From an uncultured Alteromonas sp. (GTDB lineage: Bacteria; Pseudomonadota; Gammaproteobacteria; Enterobacterales; Alteromonadaceae), in contig NZ_CAJXQY010000004.1 in NCBI RefSeq assembly GCF_913058315.1, positions 1 to 64,000 of the forward strand: 64,000 nucleotides of DNA. The letters run 5' to 3'. Below the pieces are notes generated by a model. It saw nothing but the letters and a program-made list of their open reading frames with translations, did not search any database and was not told the DNA's origin. The position numbers were made by a program, and so were the translations under genes. Shown piece by piece: positions 9,305 to 18,558 of the stretch. Numbering within the stretch: position 1 is the stretch's first letter; each line of letters starts with the position of its first letter.

Positions 9305-9331
9305 TCCCGGTTTGGCAAAGCGAAACCGGGA
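9305..9331. repeat. Perfect 9-bp inverted repeat in a convergent gap
   Basis: TCCCGGTTT and AAACCGGGA enclose a 9-nt loop. A second imperfect stem (GGGAATAAAACC with GGTTTCATTCCC) occupies about 9364-9399. Neither is followed by a clear T-tract. Lying between convergent genes, they could still slow transcription from either side. The CCGGGA core recalls the repeat at the window start, but the rest differs. Confidence 0.5.
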
Positions 9332-9414
9332 TGATTGTGTGGGTAGAAAACGCAATAGCAACTGGGAATAAAACCAACTCAGTTACCGGTTTCATTCCCT
9401 TATGGCAGTCGCAT

Positions 9415-10812
9415 TTACAGATGGTGTTCGGCAAAATCTGCCAGACGGGAGCGCACCACGCCATCGAGGTTAATCGTAGCGCTGCCAGAAAAGTCTTTAA
9501 ACTTCTCCACCAGGTAAGTTAAGCCCGAGGTAACTGCCGACAAGTAGTTACTGTCTATCTGCGCGAGGTTACCACTGCAAATCAGCTTAGTCCCTTCACC
9601 ACAGCGGGTAATAATGGTTTTTAACTGAGATGCAGTAAGGTTCTGTGACTCATCCAGAATAACGATGGAGTTCTGAATGCTTCGCCCCCGCATAAAGTTA
9701 ACCGACTTAAACTGAATGTTGGCTTTTTCCATGATATAACTCATGGAGCCCTTGGTGTTTTCATCGTGTTTGTGCAGCACTTCCAGCGAGTCGGTAATAG
9801 CCGCCAGCCAGGGCGCCATTTTCTCTTCTTCGGTACCGGGTAAAAAACCAATGGATTCGGCAATTTCCGGGGTATTACGGGTCACGATAATCTTATCGTA
9901 CATGTTCCGCTCTACCACCATCTCCAGCGCGGCGGCCAGGGCCAGCAGGGTTTTACCACTACCCGCCGGGCCAGTGAGGATCACCAGATCGATATGCGGG
10001 TCGAGTAAGGAATGCAGCGCCATCGCCTGACCAATATTTTTTGGGTTAATGCCCCAGGCATGACGGGACATCAGACGTTCATACCCCAGGTCGAGGATTT
10101 CCATCTGGTCGCTGTCCATAGACTCCACCAGACCGGCAAACTGATTGCTTTCGTCGAGTAAGAACTCGTTGATATAAGCTTCGGGCAATAATGAACGCGG
10201 CACAGTATGAATGGTATCGCGCCCTTCTGAGCGACTGTCTACCGACTTCACCCGTTGCCAGAAATCCCCTTCAAACTGATGGTATCCGCGGGTCAGGTAT
10301 TTGATGTCTGAAATCAGCTGATCGGTACGGTAATCCTCAACATGAGCAAGCCCGGCCCCTTTGGCTTTGAGGCGCATATTAATGTCTTTAGTCACCAGCA
10401 CCACTTCCTGCGAAGCGAACATTGTTTGCAAATGCAATGCAACATTAATGATACGATTGTCATTTTCGTCACTGGCAAAAATTTGCTGTGACTCGGTCAT
10501 ATTTAAATCAGCATAAATCGATAACGTCCCGGTCGGTCGGTTATCACCGGCGCCGAATCCACTAAGTGGCACGCCAGCCAGCATGTCTTCGGGCGTCGCA
10601 TCACGTAATAAATCTTCCATGGCACGTATGCATACCCTGGCATCGCGGGCTACGTCTTTCTTACTGTCTTTTATATAATCCAGCTCTTCCAGTACCGTCA
10701 TGGGCACTACTACATCATTTTCTTTGAAAGAGAGGAAAGCGAGGGGTTCGTGTAGCAGGATATTGGTATCTAGGACATATATTCTGGTGTCTGCATTGCT
10801 ATTTCTTGGCAT
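9415..10812 (-). CDS. PIN-PhoH (PhoH2/YlaK-type) ATPase-ribonuclease
   Basis: 465 residues. The N-terminal PIN domain opens with IYVLDTNILLHEP and has further acidic residues (LEELDYI, ARDARV). The C-terminal PhoH ATPase has Walker A GPAGSGKT and Walker B IVILDESQNL. PhoH2 proteins of this two-domain build have been described as RNA-unwinding and RNA-cutting enzymes. The ATG at 10812 follows GGAG. It is a single gene divergent from rapA, with no antitoxin-like small ORF beside it. It differs from the short PhoH linked to ybeY, which lacks the PIN domain. Confidence 0.9.
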   Translation of the reverse strand: MPRNSNADTRIYVLDTNILLHEPLAFLSFKENDVVVPMTVLEELDYIKDSKKDVARDARVCIRAMEDLLRDATPEDMLAGVPLSGFGAGDNRPTGTLSIYADLNMTESQQIFASDENDNRIINVALHLQTMFASQEVVLVTKDINMRLKAKGAGLAHVEDYRTDQLISDIKYLTRGYHQFEGDFWQRVKSVDSRSEGRDTIHTVPRSLLPEAYINEFLLDESNQFAGLVESMDSDQMEILDLGYERLMSRHAWGINPKNIGQAMALHSLLDPHIDLVILTGPAGSGKTLLALAAALEMVVERNMYDKIIVTRNTPEIAESIGFLPGTEEEKMAPWLAAITDSLEVLHKHDENTKGSMSYIMEKANIQFKSVNFMRGRSIQNSIVILDESQNLTASQLKTIITRCGEGTKLICSGNLAQIDSNYLSAVTSGLTYLVEKFKDFSGSATINLDGVVRSRLADFAEHHL

Positions 10813-11107
10813 CCGTTACTCCAATGAACATGACCAAGCTCGTCTAATTGTCGACGTGCTATAACGAGCCGATGTACACGGAGTAACAAGCCGACTGACA
10901 CTCCGCATCACATCGACCATCTACTCCACCATAATCCAGTTTTTAAAACTATTCACGTTTTTTGGCTATTTTCTGCAAATTAATTTTTCACACCGGCTTA
11001 TGTGCTCACCCAGTACGACAAGATCGTGACTGATTGCTATATTGAGCAAGACAGCTAAGGTGGGGATCAGTACAATACGCCCCCCGGTTATCGCGGAGTA
11101 GTTGAAT
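10813..11107. promoter_or_regulatory. Divergent control region between phoH2 and rapA
   Basis: 295 bp without a convincing ORF; it must hold both promoters. TATATT near 11037 could be a -10 box for rapA, but no matching -35 box is clear. The rapA Shine-Dalgarno (GGAG) is at 11095-11098. Confidence 0.5.
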
Positions 11108-13930
11108 ATGAGTACCGACACACAATTTGCCATTGGCCAGCGCTGGCTGAGTAATACCGAAACAGAACTTGGACTGGGCGCGATTATTCGCGTGGATTTT
11201 CGCTCCATCGAGGTTTTGTACCCGGCCACCGAAGAAAGCCGCATTTATACCAAAGCCGATGCGCCCCTCACCCGTCTTACCTTTGTAGAAGGTGATCTGG
11301 TGAAATCCCAGGAAGGCTGGAGTTTGTGTGTTGAGTCAATCACCGAACAACAGGGTGTGTTGATTTATCACGGCGTGCGTGAAGATACCAAGCAGGCAGC
11401 CACCCTGGCCGAGCCTAATCTCGACCATCACATTCGTTTGAATCAGCCCGAGAAGCGTTTATTCAATTATCAGTTCGACCATCCCAAATGGTTTGATTTA
11501 CGCCACGGCTCGTTAACCAATGAACATGCGCATGCTAAGTCTGACACCATAGGTCTGGTGGGCGCACGTATCGAGCTTATTCCTCATCAGTTACATATTG
11601 CTTCTGAAGTGGGCCGCCGCTATGCACCGCGGGTATTACTGGCCGATGAGGTCGGATTGGGTAAAACCATTGAAGCGGCGTTGATTATCCACCAGCAAAT
11701 CCTCACCGGGCGCGCATCGCGGGTGCTTATCGTGGTCCCTGATACATTGCTGCACCAATGGTTAGTTGAGATGCTACGTCGCGTGAACCTGGCGTTTGCC
11801 ATTTACGATGAAAGCCGCTGCGTGGCACTGGAAGATGAAAGCGACAACCCTTTTGATAACGACCAGTTGATCCTGTGCGGACTTAACTGGTTAACGTCTA
11901 ATCCCAAACGCCAGCAACAAATTCAGGAAACTTCCTGGGATTTACTGGTAGTGGATGAAGCTCATCACCTGGCCTGGTCTGCGCAGGAACCGTCATTGGA
12001 ATACCAGACCATTGAAAAGCTGGCCGAAGCAACACCGGGTGTGTTGCTGCTTACCGCCACGCCAGACCAGCTGGGCCATGAAAGTCACTTTGCGCGCTTA
12101 CGCTTACTGGATCCCGCGCGTTTTTATGATTACGCCGCCTTCCTTAAAGAAGAGTCTCAGTATACTCAACTGGCAGAAGCCGTGGCACCGCTGATTGAAG
12201 GCGATGCGTTAAGTTCACAACAAATCGCACAGCTGAACGCACTGGCGCCGGAAATTATGGCGCAATTTGATGATTTTAACAGCGCAGAAAACCGCGATGC
12301 CATTTTGCATCAGCTCATCGATTGTCACGGTACCGGGCGATTGTTGTTCCGCAACCGTCGTGCCGCGATTGAAGGGTTTCCGTCGCGCCATTTGCATGCC
12401 TATCCGCTGGCCAAACCTGAGCTCTACGACAATGACGAGATCACGTCATTAACGGAGGCACTCTATCCTGAACGGCAACCTGCTTTGGTTGATTTATGGC
12501 TCGACTCGGATCCACGGGTAGACTGGCTACTATCTTTGCTGGGAGAGATTAAGCCAGAGAAGATTTTGCTAATTTGTGCCAGTGCCGCCACGGCGCAACA
12601 ACTGGCCGAAGTGATCCGCGTTCGCACGGGTATCCGTCAGGCGGTATTTCATGAGGGCATGAGCATTGTTGAGCGGGATAAAGCCGCCCACTACTTTGCC
12701 GACCCGGAAAACGGCGCGCAAATATTGCTGTGTAGTGAAATTGGCAGTGAAGGAAGAAACTTTCAGTTCGCCCACCACCTGGTGTTATTTGACTTACCCC
12801 TTACGCCAGATTTACTGGAGCAACGTATTGGTCGACTTGACCGTATCGGCCAGACCCAGGATATTCAAATCCACGTGCCGGTTATTGAGGAGTCGGCCCA
12901 GTCTGTGTTGCTTAAATGGTATCACGAGGGCTTAAATGCCTTTGAACAAACCTGTCCTACCGGTGGTAAAGTCTTCGATACGGTTGAAGAAACCCTGGTC
13001 ATGAACTGTCTCACGCCATTCGATACCGAACTGCAGCAGGAGCTAGTAGCGCAAAGTCAGCAACTTAACAGTGAGCTTAAAGCAAAACTGGATGCCGGAC
13101 GCGATAAGCTGCTGGAATTAAATGCGGCCGGGGTAGGCCGGGTAGATACACTGCTTGAGCAAATAGTGGCGCAGGACAGTGCCAGTGAATTACCTAAATT
13201 TGCCGGCCGTCTGTTTGATGCCATTGGTATTCAGCAGGAAGAAAAGGGGCAGGATTGCTTTATTCTGCGCCCTACTGAGTCGATGATTGGCCACCTGCCG
13301 GGCCTGGATCCGGAAGGCATGACCGTCACCTATCGTCGCCGCACCGCAACCACACTGGAAAACGTCCACTTCCTCACCTGGGATCACCCGCTTGTTCATC
13401 ATGCCATGGAAATGGTAATGACCGACATTTACGGTAAAAGCAGCGTAGGCTTTGTTGCCGATACCAGTCAGCCGAAAGGGGCTTACTATCTGGAAACCTT
13501 GTTTGTACTGTCGGCAAAGGCGCCGGCTGCACTGCAATTAGAGCGCTTCCTGCCGCCCACGCCAATCCGCTTATGCCTGGATGCCAAGAGCCAGTTGTCA
13601 GACCTTGATACGACCGCACACCGACCGCTGGGCCGCAAAGTAGCAACCCAGCTGGTGCAGGCTTTAACCCCGCAGTTACAACAACATCTGCAACATGCCC
13701 GCGATATTGCTCACCAGCAGGCAAACCATGTGTTAAGTGAAGCAATGGCCGCCATGCAGTCAACATTAGGCGGCGAAGTCCAGCGCATGAAAGATTTGCA
13801 ACAGCAGAATCCGGCCATTCGTGACAGCGAAATCGAGTTTATCGAAATTCAAATGGAGGCACTGACCAAAGTACTGCGGGAAAGCGATGTTCAGCTCGAC
13901 GCAGTGCGGGTACTGGTCAATAACCCTTAA
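11108..13930 (+). CDS. rapA: RNA polymerase-associated Swi2/Snf2 ATPase RapA
   Basis: About 940 residues; E. coli RapA has 968. The N-terminus (FAIGQRWLSNTETELGLG) is the family's signature opening. Snf2 helicase motifs follow: ADEVGLGKTIEA (Walker A), VVDEAHH (Walker B), LLTATP, and a late QRIGRLDRIGQ. It binds RNA polymerase and recycles it from stalled post-termination complexes. The track begins at TTG 11102; I prefer ATG 11108, which has GGAG at a 9-nt distance. rluA follows after 15 bp, as in E. coli. Confidence 0.95.
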   Translation: MSTDTQFAIGQRWLSNTETELGLGAIIRVDFRSIEVLYPATEESRIYTKADAPLTRLTFVEGDLVKSQEGWSLCVESITEQQGVLIYHGVREDTKQAATLAEPNLDHHIRLNQPEKRLFNYQFDHPKWFDLRHGSLTNEHAHAKSDTIGLVGARIELIPHQLHIASEVGRRYAPRVLLADEVGLGKTIEAALIIHQQILTGRASRVLIVVPDTLLHQWLVEMLRRVNLAFAIYDESRCVALEDESDNPFDNDQLILCGLNWLTSNPKRQQQIQETSWDLLVVDEAHHLAWSAQEPSLEYQTIEKLAEATPGVLLLTATPDQLGHESHFARLRLLDPARFYDYAAFLKEESQYTQLAEAVAPLIEGDALSSQQIAQLNALAPEIMAQFDDFNSAENRDAILHQLIDCHGTGRLLFRNRRAAIEGFPSRHLHAYPLAKPELYDNDEITSLTEALYPERQPALVDLWLDSDPRVDWLLSLLGEIKPEKILLICASAATAQQLAEVIRVRTGIRQAVFHEGMSIVERDKAAHYFADPENGAQILLCSEIGSEGRNFQFAHHLVLFDLPLTPDLLEQRIGRLDRIGQTQDIQIHVPVIEESAQSVLLKWYHEGLNAFEQTCPTGGKVFDTVEETLVMNCLTPFDTELQQELVAQSQQLNSELKAKLDAGRDKLLELNAAGVGRVDTLLEQIVAQDSASELPKFAGRLFDAIGIQQEEKGQDCFILRPTESMIGHLPGLDPEGMTVTYRRRTATTLENVHFLTWDHPLVHHAMEMVMTDIYGKSSVGFVADTSQPKGAYYLETLFVLSAKAPAALQLERFLPPTPIRLCLDAKSQLSDLDTTAHRPLGRKVATQLVQALTPQLQQHLQHARDIAHQQANHVLSEAMAAMQSTLGGEVQRMKDLQQQNPAIRDSEIEFIEIQMEALTKVLRESDVQLDAVRVLVNNP

Positions 13931-13945
13931 GGTCAGCGAATTGCT

Positions 13946-14656
13946 ATGAGTGCTAATCCGGAGTTTGTTTACCGTCCGCCACAATCGCCCTATTTAAGCC
14001 TGCTGTATCACGATGACGATGTGATGGTAGTCAACAAGCCCAGCGGACTGCTGAGCGTGCCGGGCAAAGCGCCGGAGCACAGGGACTCGCTGATTGCTCG
14101 CATCCAGCGCGTTTATCCTCACGCCAGGATCGTCCACCGGCTGGATATGGCGACTTCGGGGGTAATGGTTGTTGCTCAGCATAAAGACAGTCACCGCATC
14201 TTGTCACGCCAGTTTGAACTGCGCCAGACCGCTAAGCGCTACTATGCAAGAGTAGATGGTGTTCCGGCGCAATCAGCCGGCTCGGTTAATTTACCCTTAA
14301 TTTGTGACTGGCCGAACCGGCCCAAGCAGAAAGTCGATCACGAGACCGGTAAACCAGCGCTAACACACTACGAGGTAGTACAGTACTGCGCTACCGAAGC
14401 AATGGTTGCCCTGACCCCGGTGACAGGTCGCTCACATCAGTTGCGAGTGCATATGCTCGCACTTGGCCACCCGATTTTGGGCGACCGTTTGTATGGCTCA
14501 CCGGCGGTCATCGCCAGTGCCTCGCGGCTCCAATTGCATGCAGAAACCCTGGCCTTTAGCCATCCGGCTACGGAACAACGCCTGCAGTTCAGTGCACCAT
14601 TACCTTTCGGTCAATATACGCCCGCCCCTTTCACAGAAGACCAGCCAGCGGCTTAA
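13946..14656 (+). CDS. rluA: Pseudouridine synthase RluA (23S rRNA U746 / tRNA U32)
   Basis: 236 residues. The catalytic motif HRLDMATSGVMV contains the essential Asp, and the opening VVNKPSGLLSVPGK is typical of the RluA branch. No N-terminal S4 domain is present, which separates it from RluC and RluD. It is 15 bp behind rapA, an arrangement shared with enterobacteria, and is probably in the same transcript. Confidence 0.9.
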   Translation: MSANPEFVYRPPQSPYLSLLYHDDDVMVVNKPSGLLSVPGKAPEHRDSLIARIQRVYPHARIVHRLDMATSGVMVVAQHKDSHRILSRQFELRQTAKRYYARVDGVPAQSAGSVNLPLICDWPNRPKQKVDHETGKPALTHYEVVQYCATEAMVALTPVTGRSHQLRVHMLALGHPILGDRLYGSPAVIASASRLQLHAETLAFSHPATEQRLQFSAPLPFGQYTPAPFTEDQPAA

Positions 14657-14717
14657 TTTTTACCAATCGCCGCCGATAACCTATTATTAATGTTTATTCG
14701 GTCCGCGTATTTTAGTC

Positions 14718-15560
14718 ATGAGTCGCAGCATTCACCGCTTCAGGTGGTTTATTGTCATTAGTTTACTACTGAGTATACCCGGCAAGGGGTATGCACTGAC
14801 GCTGGATGACTTAACCCATTACTTTCATGACGATGATTTGCTAAGCCTGGCGGTGGCCGACCAGCAAATTCCGGCTCTGGAAATTCAGCCAAGTGTGCCA
14901 TTGGTGCGGGGGACCGCCATTATACTGGTGTCACTTCAGTCGCAGTCGCTCAATCTGGATACCGGACTGGTACTGGCAGACAGTCTCGGCGAAAAAGGCT
15001 GGCGCACCTTGCTTATTCCCACTGACTTTACTCAGGCGGAGGCTACCCAGCCCGCCACCATAACCAGCGACAAACCTATAGCCAACCTGCTGACCGCACC
15101 GGTAGATTATGACGCCTACCGGCTGCAGATAATCGGATTGACTAACGCTGCCTATACCCGGGCTAACCAGTTTAAAGGCTACACCTTTCTGGTTGCCGAG
15201 GGCATGACCTCAGCTGTGTTGCTCGATGCCATCCATAACGGTTTCCTCAGTGCGCCTGATACGCTGGTAAGCGTTGGCGCATTCTGGCCAGCCAGAAGCC
15301 AGAATAACGCCCTCGCCGACATGCTGGCGCAAAGCAGTTACCCGGTGCTGGATATCAGTATTCCCTCGTTAAGCCAGTGGCAGTCAGCCACCGTTGAACA
15401 GCGTCGAACGGCTGTTGCAGCGAGCCTGAAACAGCTTTATCGTCAACGCTCGTTTACAGCACAGCAAAGTTATGGCGGTGCAGGCGACCGTTTACCCCGC
15501 CCCGGCAGTGCCTGGTTAAGCACCGAAATATACAGCTGGTTGCGCTATCTTGGCTGGTAA
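14718..15560 (+). CDS. Exported DUF3530-like protein, alpha/beta-hydrolase-like
   Basis: 280 residues. A signal peptide (FIVISLLLSIPGKGYA) predicts export. The body suggests an alpha/beta fold: TAIILVSLQSQSLN then GLVLADSLGEKGWRTLLIPTDF. I see no clear GxSxG nucleophile elbow; the nearest match is VAEGMTS, so catalysis is doubtful. It resembles DUF3530 proteins of marine gammaproteobacteria in layout. Function is unknown. It lies 61 bp after rluA, on the same strand. Confidence 0.5.
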   Translation: MSRSIHRFRWFIVISLLLSIPGKGYALTLDDLTHYFHDDDLLSLAVADQQIPALEIQPSVPLVRGTAIILVSLQSQSLNLDTGLVLADSLGEKGWRTLLIPTDFTQAEATQPATITSDKPIANLLTAPVDYDAYRLQIIGLTNAAYTRANQFKGYTFLVAEGMTSAVLLDAIHNGFLSAPDTLVSVGAFWPARSQNNALADMLAQSSYPVLDISIPSLSQWQSATVEQRRTAVAASLKQLYRQRSFTAQQSYGGAGDRLPRPGSAWLSTEIYSWLRYLGW

Positions 15561-15669
15561 CAACGTGTCTGACGGCATAGTGGCAATCGAAAAACGCTGA
15601 ACTCTCAATAGTTTTACATGTGAAGGTTAATTCTTCTCTGAAACGCCGGGAATTGAGACCGTTAATTCT

Positions 15670-15691
15670 CATACAGCCCACAGCCTGTATG
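15670..15691 (+). other. Inverted repeat upstream of a small orphan gene
   Basis: CATACAG and CTGTATG enclose an 8-nt loop in the 244-bp gap after the DUF3530-like gene. There is no T-tract; it could be a weak terminator or an operator. Confidence 0.35.
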
Positions 15692-15768
15692 GTATACGGA
15701 GTTATACAGGGGTGTGCGGTTACTCATCGCATTTTTGCATTTCTAACGGTGACTTTAGAAATTTGGAC

Positions 15769-15774
15769 TATACT
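15769..15774 (+). promoter_or_regulatory. Candidate -10 box for the small orphan gene
   Basis: TATACT is 31 bp before GTG 15805. If used, transcription begins near 15781, which rules out the track's upstream start at 15712. Confidence 0.35.
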
Positions 15775-15804
15775 TCGTTTAAGTTTTTAAACCGGGTTGC
15801 CAGC

Positions 15805-16128
15805 GTGAGTATCAGTCAATTCATTGAGGAAAAATCCCGTCAGCTGTGTTTTTATTTATGCGCTTTCTGGCAGGGCACCCTGAATTATCAGGAACTCAAT
15901 TATTTCTTCTGGGATACACTGGAAGAGTGGTCGCTTTATCGTAGCGACGATTTAGAACCCAGCACGCACAAAGAACGCGTGTTTTGGCACTTATTGCACC
16001 AAATACATTACTGGCGCGAAGATCAGCTCAACGACGACGAAATTTTGCGTGAAGAGTTAACTCACTGCGTGGCATATCTTAAAGGCGAGTCCGTCTTTCC
16101 CATGGACTGTATTGGCATCCGCCCTTAA
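15805..16128 (+). CDS. Small acidic hypothetical protein
   Basis: About 107 residues from GTG 15805 (track start 15712). The residues upstream of this GTG look like chance coding (MCGYSSHFCISNGDF). The protein is rich in aromatic and acidic residues (CFYLCAFWQGTLNYQELNYFFWDTLEEW) and appears helical, cytosolic and without a signal peptide. I do not recognise a domain. The GTG has only a weak ribosome site. Its neighbours, a DUF3530-like gene and an AmpG-like transporter, give no clear functional hint. Confidence 0.55.
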   Translation: MSISQFIEEKSRQLCFYLCAFWQGTLNYQELNYFFWDTLEEWSLYRSDDLEPSTHKERVFWHLLHQIHYWREDQLNDDEILREELTHCVAYLKGESVFPMDCIGIRP

Positions 16129-16231
16129 TCACAACGCTCCTCGCCCACCTTTTGAGTCAGACTTTTACTTGCAGCCATGGGCTATCCATGATCCAATAAG
16201 CCCATAACAATAGCTAAAAAGAGTCTTTGTA

Positions 16232-17581
16232 GTGCGCACCTCCCTGGCGATTTTCCGCGATAAGCGCTTATTCAGCATTTTTGTATTTGGCATTGCCAGT
16301 GGCTTTCCGTGGGTCATGATTGGTTCGGTGCTGTCAGCCTGGCTTAAGGATGAATCTTTATCACGCTCTGCCATTGGCCTGTTTGGCGCTATCTTTGCGG
16401 TCTACTCCATCAACTTCTTATGGGCACCGTTACTCGACCGAGTTAAACCGCTGGTACTGGGCCAACGCCGCGGCTGGATAGCTCAGATGCAGCTGCTCAT
16501 TATCGGCTGCTGCGGGTGGATGTCGACCCTCGATGCCCAAACGTCGCTGTATCAAATTGCCCTGTGCGGCTTAATTATCGCCTTGAGTTCTGCCACGCAG
16601 GATATTGCCATTGATGCCTTCAGGATAGACAGCATCGCCCAGCACGAAACAGATGCCATGTCGGCCGCTTCCTCACTGGCCACCGCCGGTTGGTGGACAG
16701 GTTATGGCGGTCTGGGGGCGATTCCGTTTTTAGTTGCCGATTTACCCGGCTGGGAATGGCAGCAGATTTATTTGTTACTAGGCGTGATTATGGCGTTATG
16801 CCTGATCTCAACCCTGGTGGTCGCAAAAGAGCCCAAGGTCAACCGGCAGGCGATGCTGGATGCGGCGACGGCGCGATATCAGGCTTTGTTAAGTGCCGGT
16901 GACAGCTTGCTGGGCAAAGTAACCAGTTGGCTGCTGGTGAGCCTGATAGAGCCTTTCAGGGAGTTCTTCAGCCGCAACGGCGTAAAACTGGCGTTGCAAA
17001 TATTGCTGTTCGTATTTTTGTTTAAAATCGGCGAAGCCTTTCTGGGCCGGATGAGCATTGTGTTTTACAAGGAGATAGGCTTCAGTAACAGTGATATAGG
17101 CACCTACTCAAAATTGCTCAACTGGTGGGTCACCATTGTATTTTCTATCATCGGCGGGCTGGTCAATATTCGCTACGGTATTTTCCGGGGGTTGTTTATT
17201 GCCGGAATTGCTATGGCGGCGAGTAATCTGATGTTTGCCTGGATGGCCGAAATCGGCCCGCATAAAGGCTGGTTTGTGGTTACCATTGTACTGGATGGGT
17301 TTACCTCAGCATGGAGTACCGTCGCCATGGTGGCCTTTATATCCCTGCTGTGTAACCGGGCTTTTTCGGCGACCCAGTATGCGTTGATGGCTTCTTTGAG
17401 TGTGGCCAGCCGCACGTTACTGGCGTCTGCCAGTGGCATTCTGGTAGATGCGATGGGCGGTAACTGGGCATTATTCTTTGTGCTTACCGCGGTGATGGTG
17501 ATCCCCAGCCTGGTGATTTTGTACCGGCTGCGGCATAACATTACTGCCCTTGAAAAAGGGCATGGTAGTTCAGCCGGTTAA
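16232..17581 (+). CDS. ampG: MFS transporter of the AmpG (muropeptide permease) family
   Basis: 449 residues with about 12 hydrophobic segments. The start (FRDKRLFSIFVFGIASGFPW) and NFLWAPLLDR match the AmpG/PAT group of the major facilitator superfamily. AmpG imports anhydro-muropeptides from cell-wall turnover through the inner membrane for recycling; some paralogues carry other substrates, so the name is provisional. The start is GTG 16232. It converges on the diguanylate cyclase gene, 10 bp away, with no obvious terminator. Confidence 0.8.
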   Translation: MRTSLAIFRDKRLFSIFVFGIASGFPWVMIGSVLSAWLKDESLSRSAIGLFGAIFAVYSINFLWAPLLDRVKPLVLGQRRGWIAQMQLLIIGCCGWMSTLDAQTSLYQIALCGLIIALSSATQDIAIDAFRIDSIAQHETDAMSAASSLATAGWWTGYGGLGAIPFLVADLPGWEWQQIYLLLGVIMALCLISTLVVAKEPKVNRQAMLDAATARYQALLSAGDSLLGKVTSWLLVSLIEPFREFFSRNGVKLALQILLFVFLFKIGEAFLGRMSIVFYKEIGFSNSDIGTYSKLLNWWVTIVFSIIGGLVNIRYGIFRGLFIAGIAMAASNLMFAWMAEIGPHKGWFVVTIVLDGFTSAWSTVAMVAFISLLCNRAFSATQYALMASLSVASRTLLASASGILVDAMGGNWALFFVLTAVMVIPSLVILYRLRHNITALEKGHGSSAG

Positions 17582-17591
17582 GCGGAAAGGT

Positions 17592-18554
17592 TTATTTCGA
17601 TCGCAAAATTGCCTGATTACGGCCGCTTTCCTTGGCTTCATATAATGCCTGATCGGCAATATCCAGCCACTGCATCTCATTATGGAACGCCGCGGAAAAC
17701 TCCGCCAGCCCCAGGCTCACGGTAAACTGGATAGTCTGGCCATCATGGGTAACTTCGGTGGCCTCGGCGGCCTTGCGGATCCGTTCCGCCACTTGCATAG
17801 CGCCTTCACCACCCGCATCAGACAAGATAATCGCGAACTCTTCACCCCCATAACGGCCAGCTAAATCGGTTTCGCGAGTCTGCTTCTTAATAATCTTCGC
17901 CAGGGTCTGAATGACTTTGTCTCCGGCCTGATGGCCGTAATTGTCATTGACCGCCTTAAAGTGATCGATATCCAGCATCATTGCAGTATTTACGGAGTCA
18001 CGGCGCTTTGCCAAACGGTACAGACTCTGGAACCTTTCCTGCCAGTAGCGGCGGTTGTATAACTGGGTTAACCCGTCCACGCGACTCATTTCGGTGAGCT
18101 GGTCGTTCAGCCCCTCAATATTCAGCCGGCTACTGGCCTGGTCTGTCACATCGTAAACCAGCATACACATGCGCTCTACCTTGCCGGAGAGTGATGACAA
18201 GGGAAACAGGGTCACGTTCTGATACATGACATCCAGCTCAGAGGTAATTGGCCGGTTACAGCCAAATTTAAACAGGTAAGGGCGCTGCTCCCAAATCATA
18301 AACACCGGCGACTTCAGGTTAAATACCGGCTCAGCTTTCAGCATCAGCCAGTCCGGCTCAATTTCAGGGAAATGCTGGAACAGGGTACCGCCCACAATCT
18401 GGCTGGGCCGTAAATTGCTGTGGTTCTCCATAAACTGGTTCCACACTTCCACGTTGAAGTCGCGATCGAGCACCACAATCCCCACTTCAACGGAACTCAG
18501 TAAGTCATGCAACCAATGCTGGCGGCTTAATTCTTCCATTACATCAGTGTTCAC
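17592..18554 (-). CDS. PAS-GGDEF diguanylate cyclase
   Basis: About 320 residues. An N-terminal PAS-like sensor (VGIVVLDRDFNVEVWNQFME) precedes a C-terminal GGDEF domain with an intact active site, GGEEF at about 236-240. A product-inhibition site RETD lies exactly five residues upstream. It should make cyclic di-GMP from two GTP in the cytosol, with feedback inhibition. The track starts at TTG 18569; I chose GTG 18554, four bases after the stop of the preceding gene, because GAGG lies 9 nt before it. The spacing implies translational coupling to the response regulator, its likely partner. Confidence 0.85.
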   Translation of the reverse strand: MNTDVMEELSRQHWLHDLLSSVEVGIVVLDRDFNVEVWNQFMENHSNLRPSQIVGGTLFQHFPEIEPDWLMLKAEPVFNLKSPVFMIWEQRPYLFKFGCNRPITSELDVMYQNVTLFPLSSLSGKVERMCMLVYDVTDQASSRLNIEGLNDQLTEMSRVDGLTQLYNRRYWQERFQSLYRLAKRRDSVNTAMMLDIDHFKAVNDNYGHQAGDKVIQTLAKIIKKQTRETDLAGRYGGEEFAIILSDAGGEGAMQVAERIRKAAEATEVTHDGQTIQFTVSLGLAEFSAAFHNEMQWLDIADQALYEAKESGRNQAILRSK

Positions 18555-18558
18555 GGCA

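Noticed and set aside
9415-10812. PIN-PhoH as part of a toxin-antitoxin pair
   Set aside because: No small upstream antitoxin ORF is present; the gene stands alone and divergent from rapA.
16165-16374. Minus-strand ORF before the AmpG-like gene
   Set aside because: It overlaps the start of the transporter gene antisense and lacks any protein signature.
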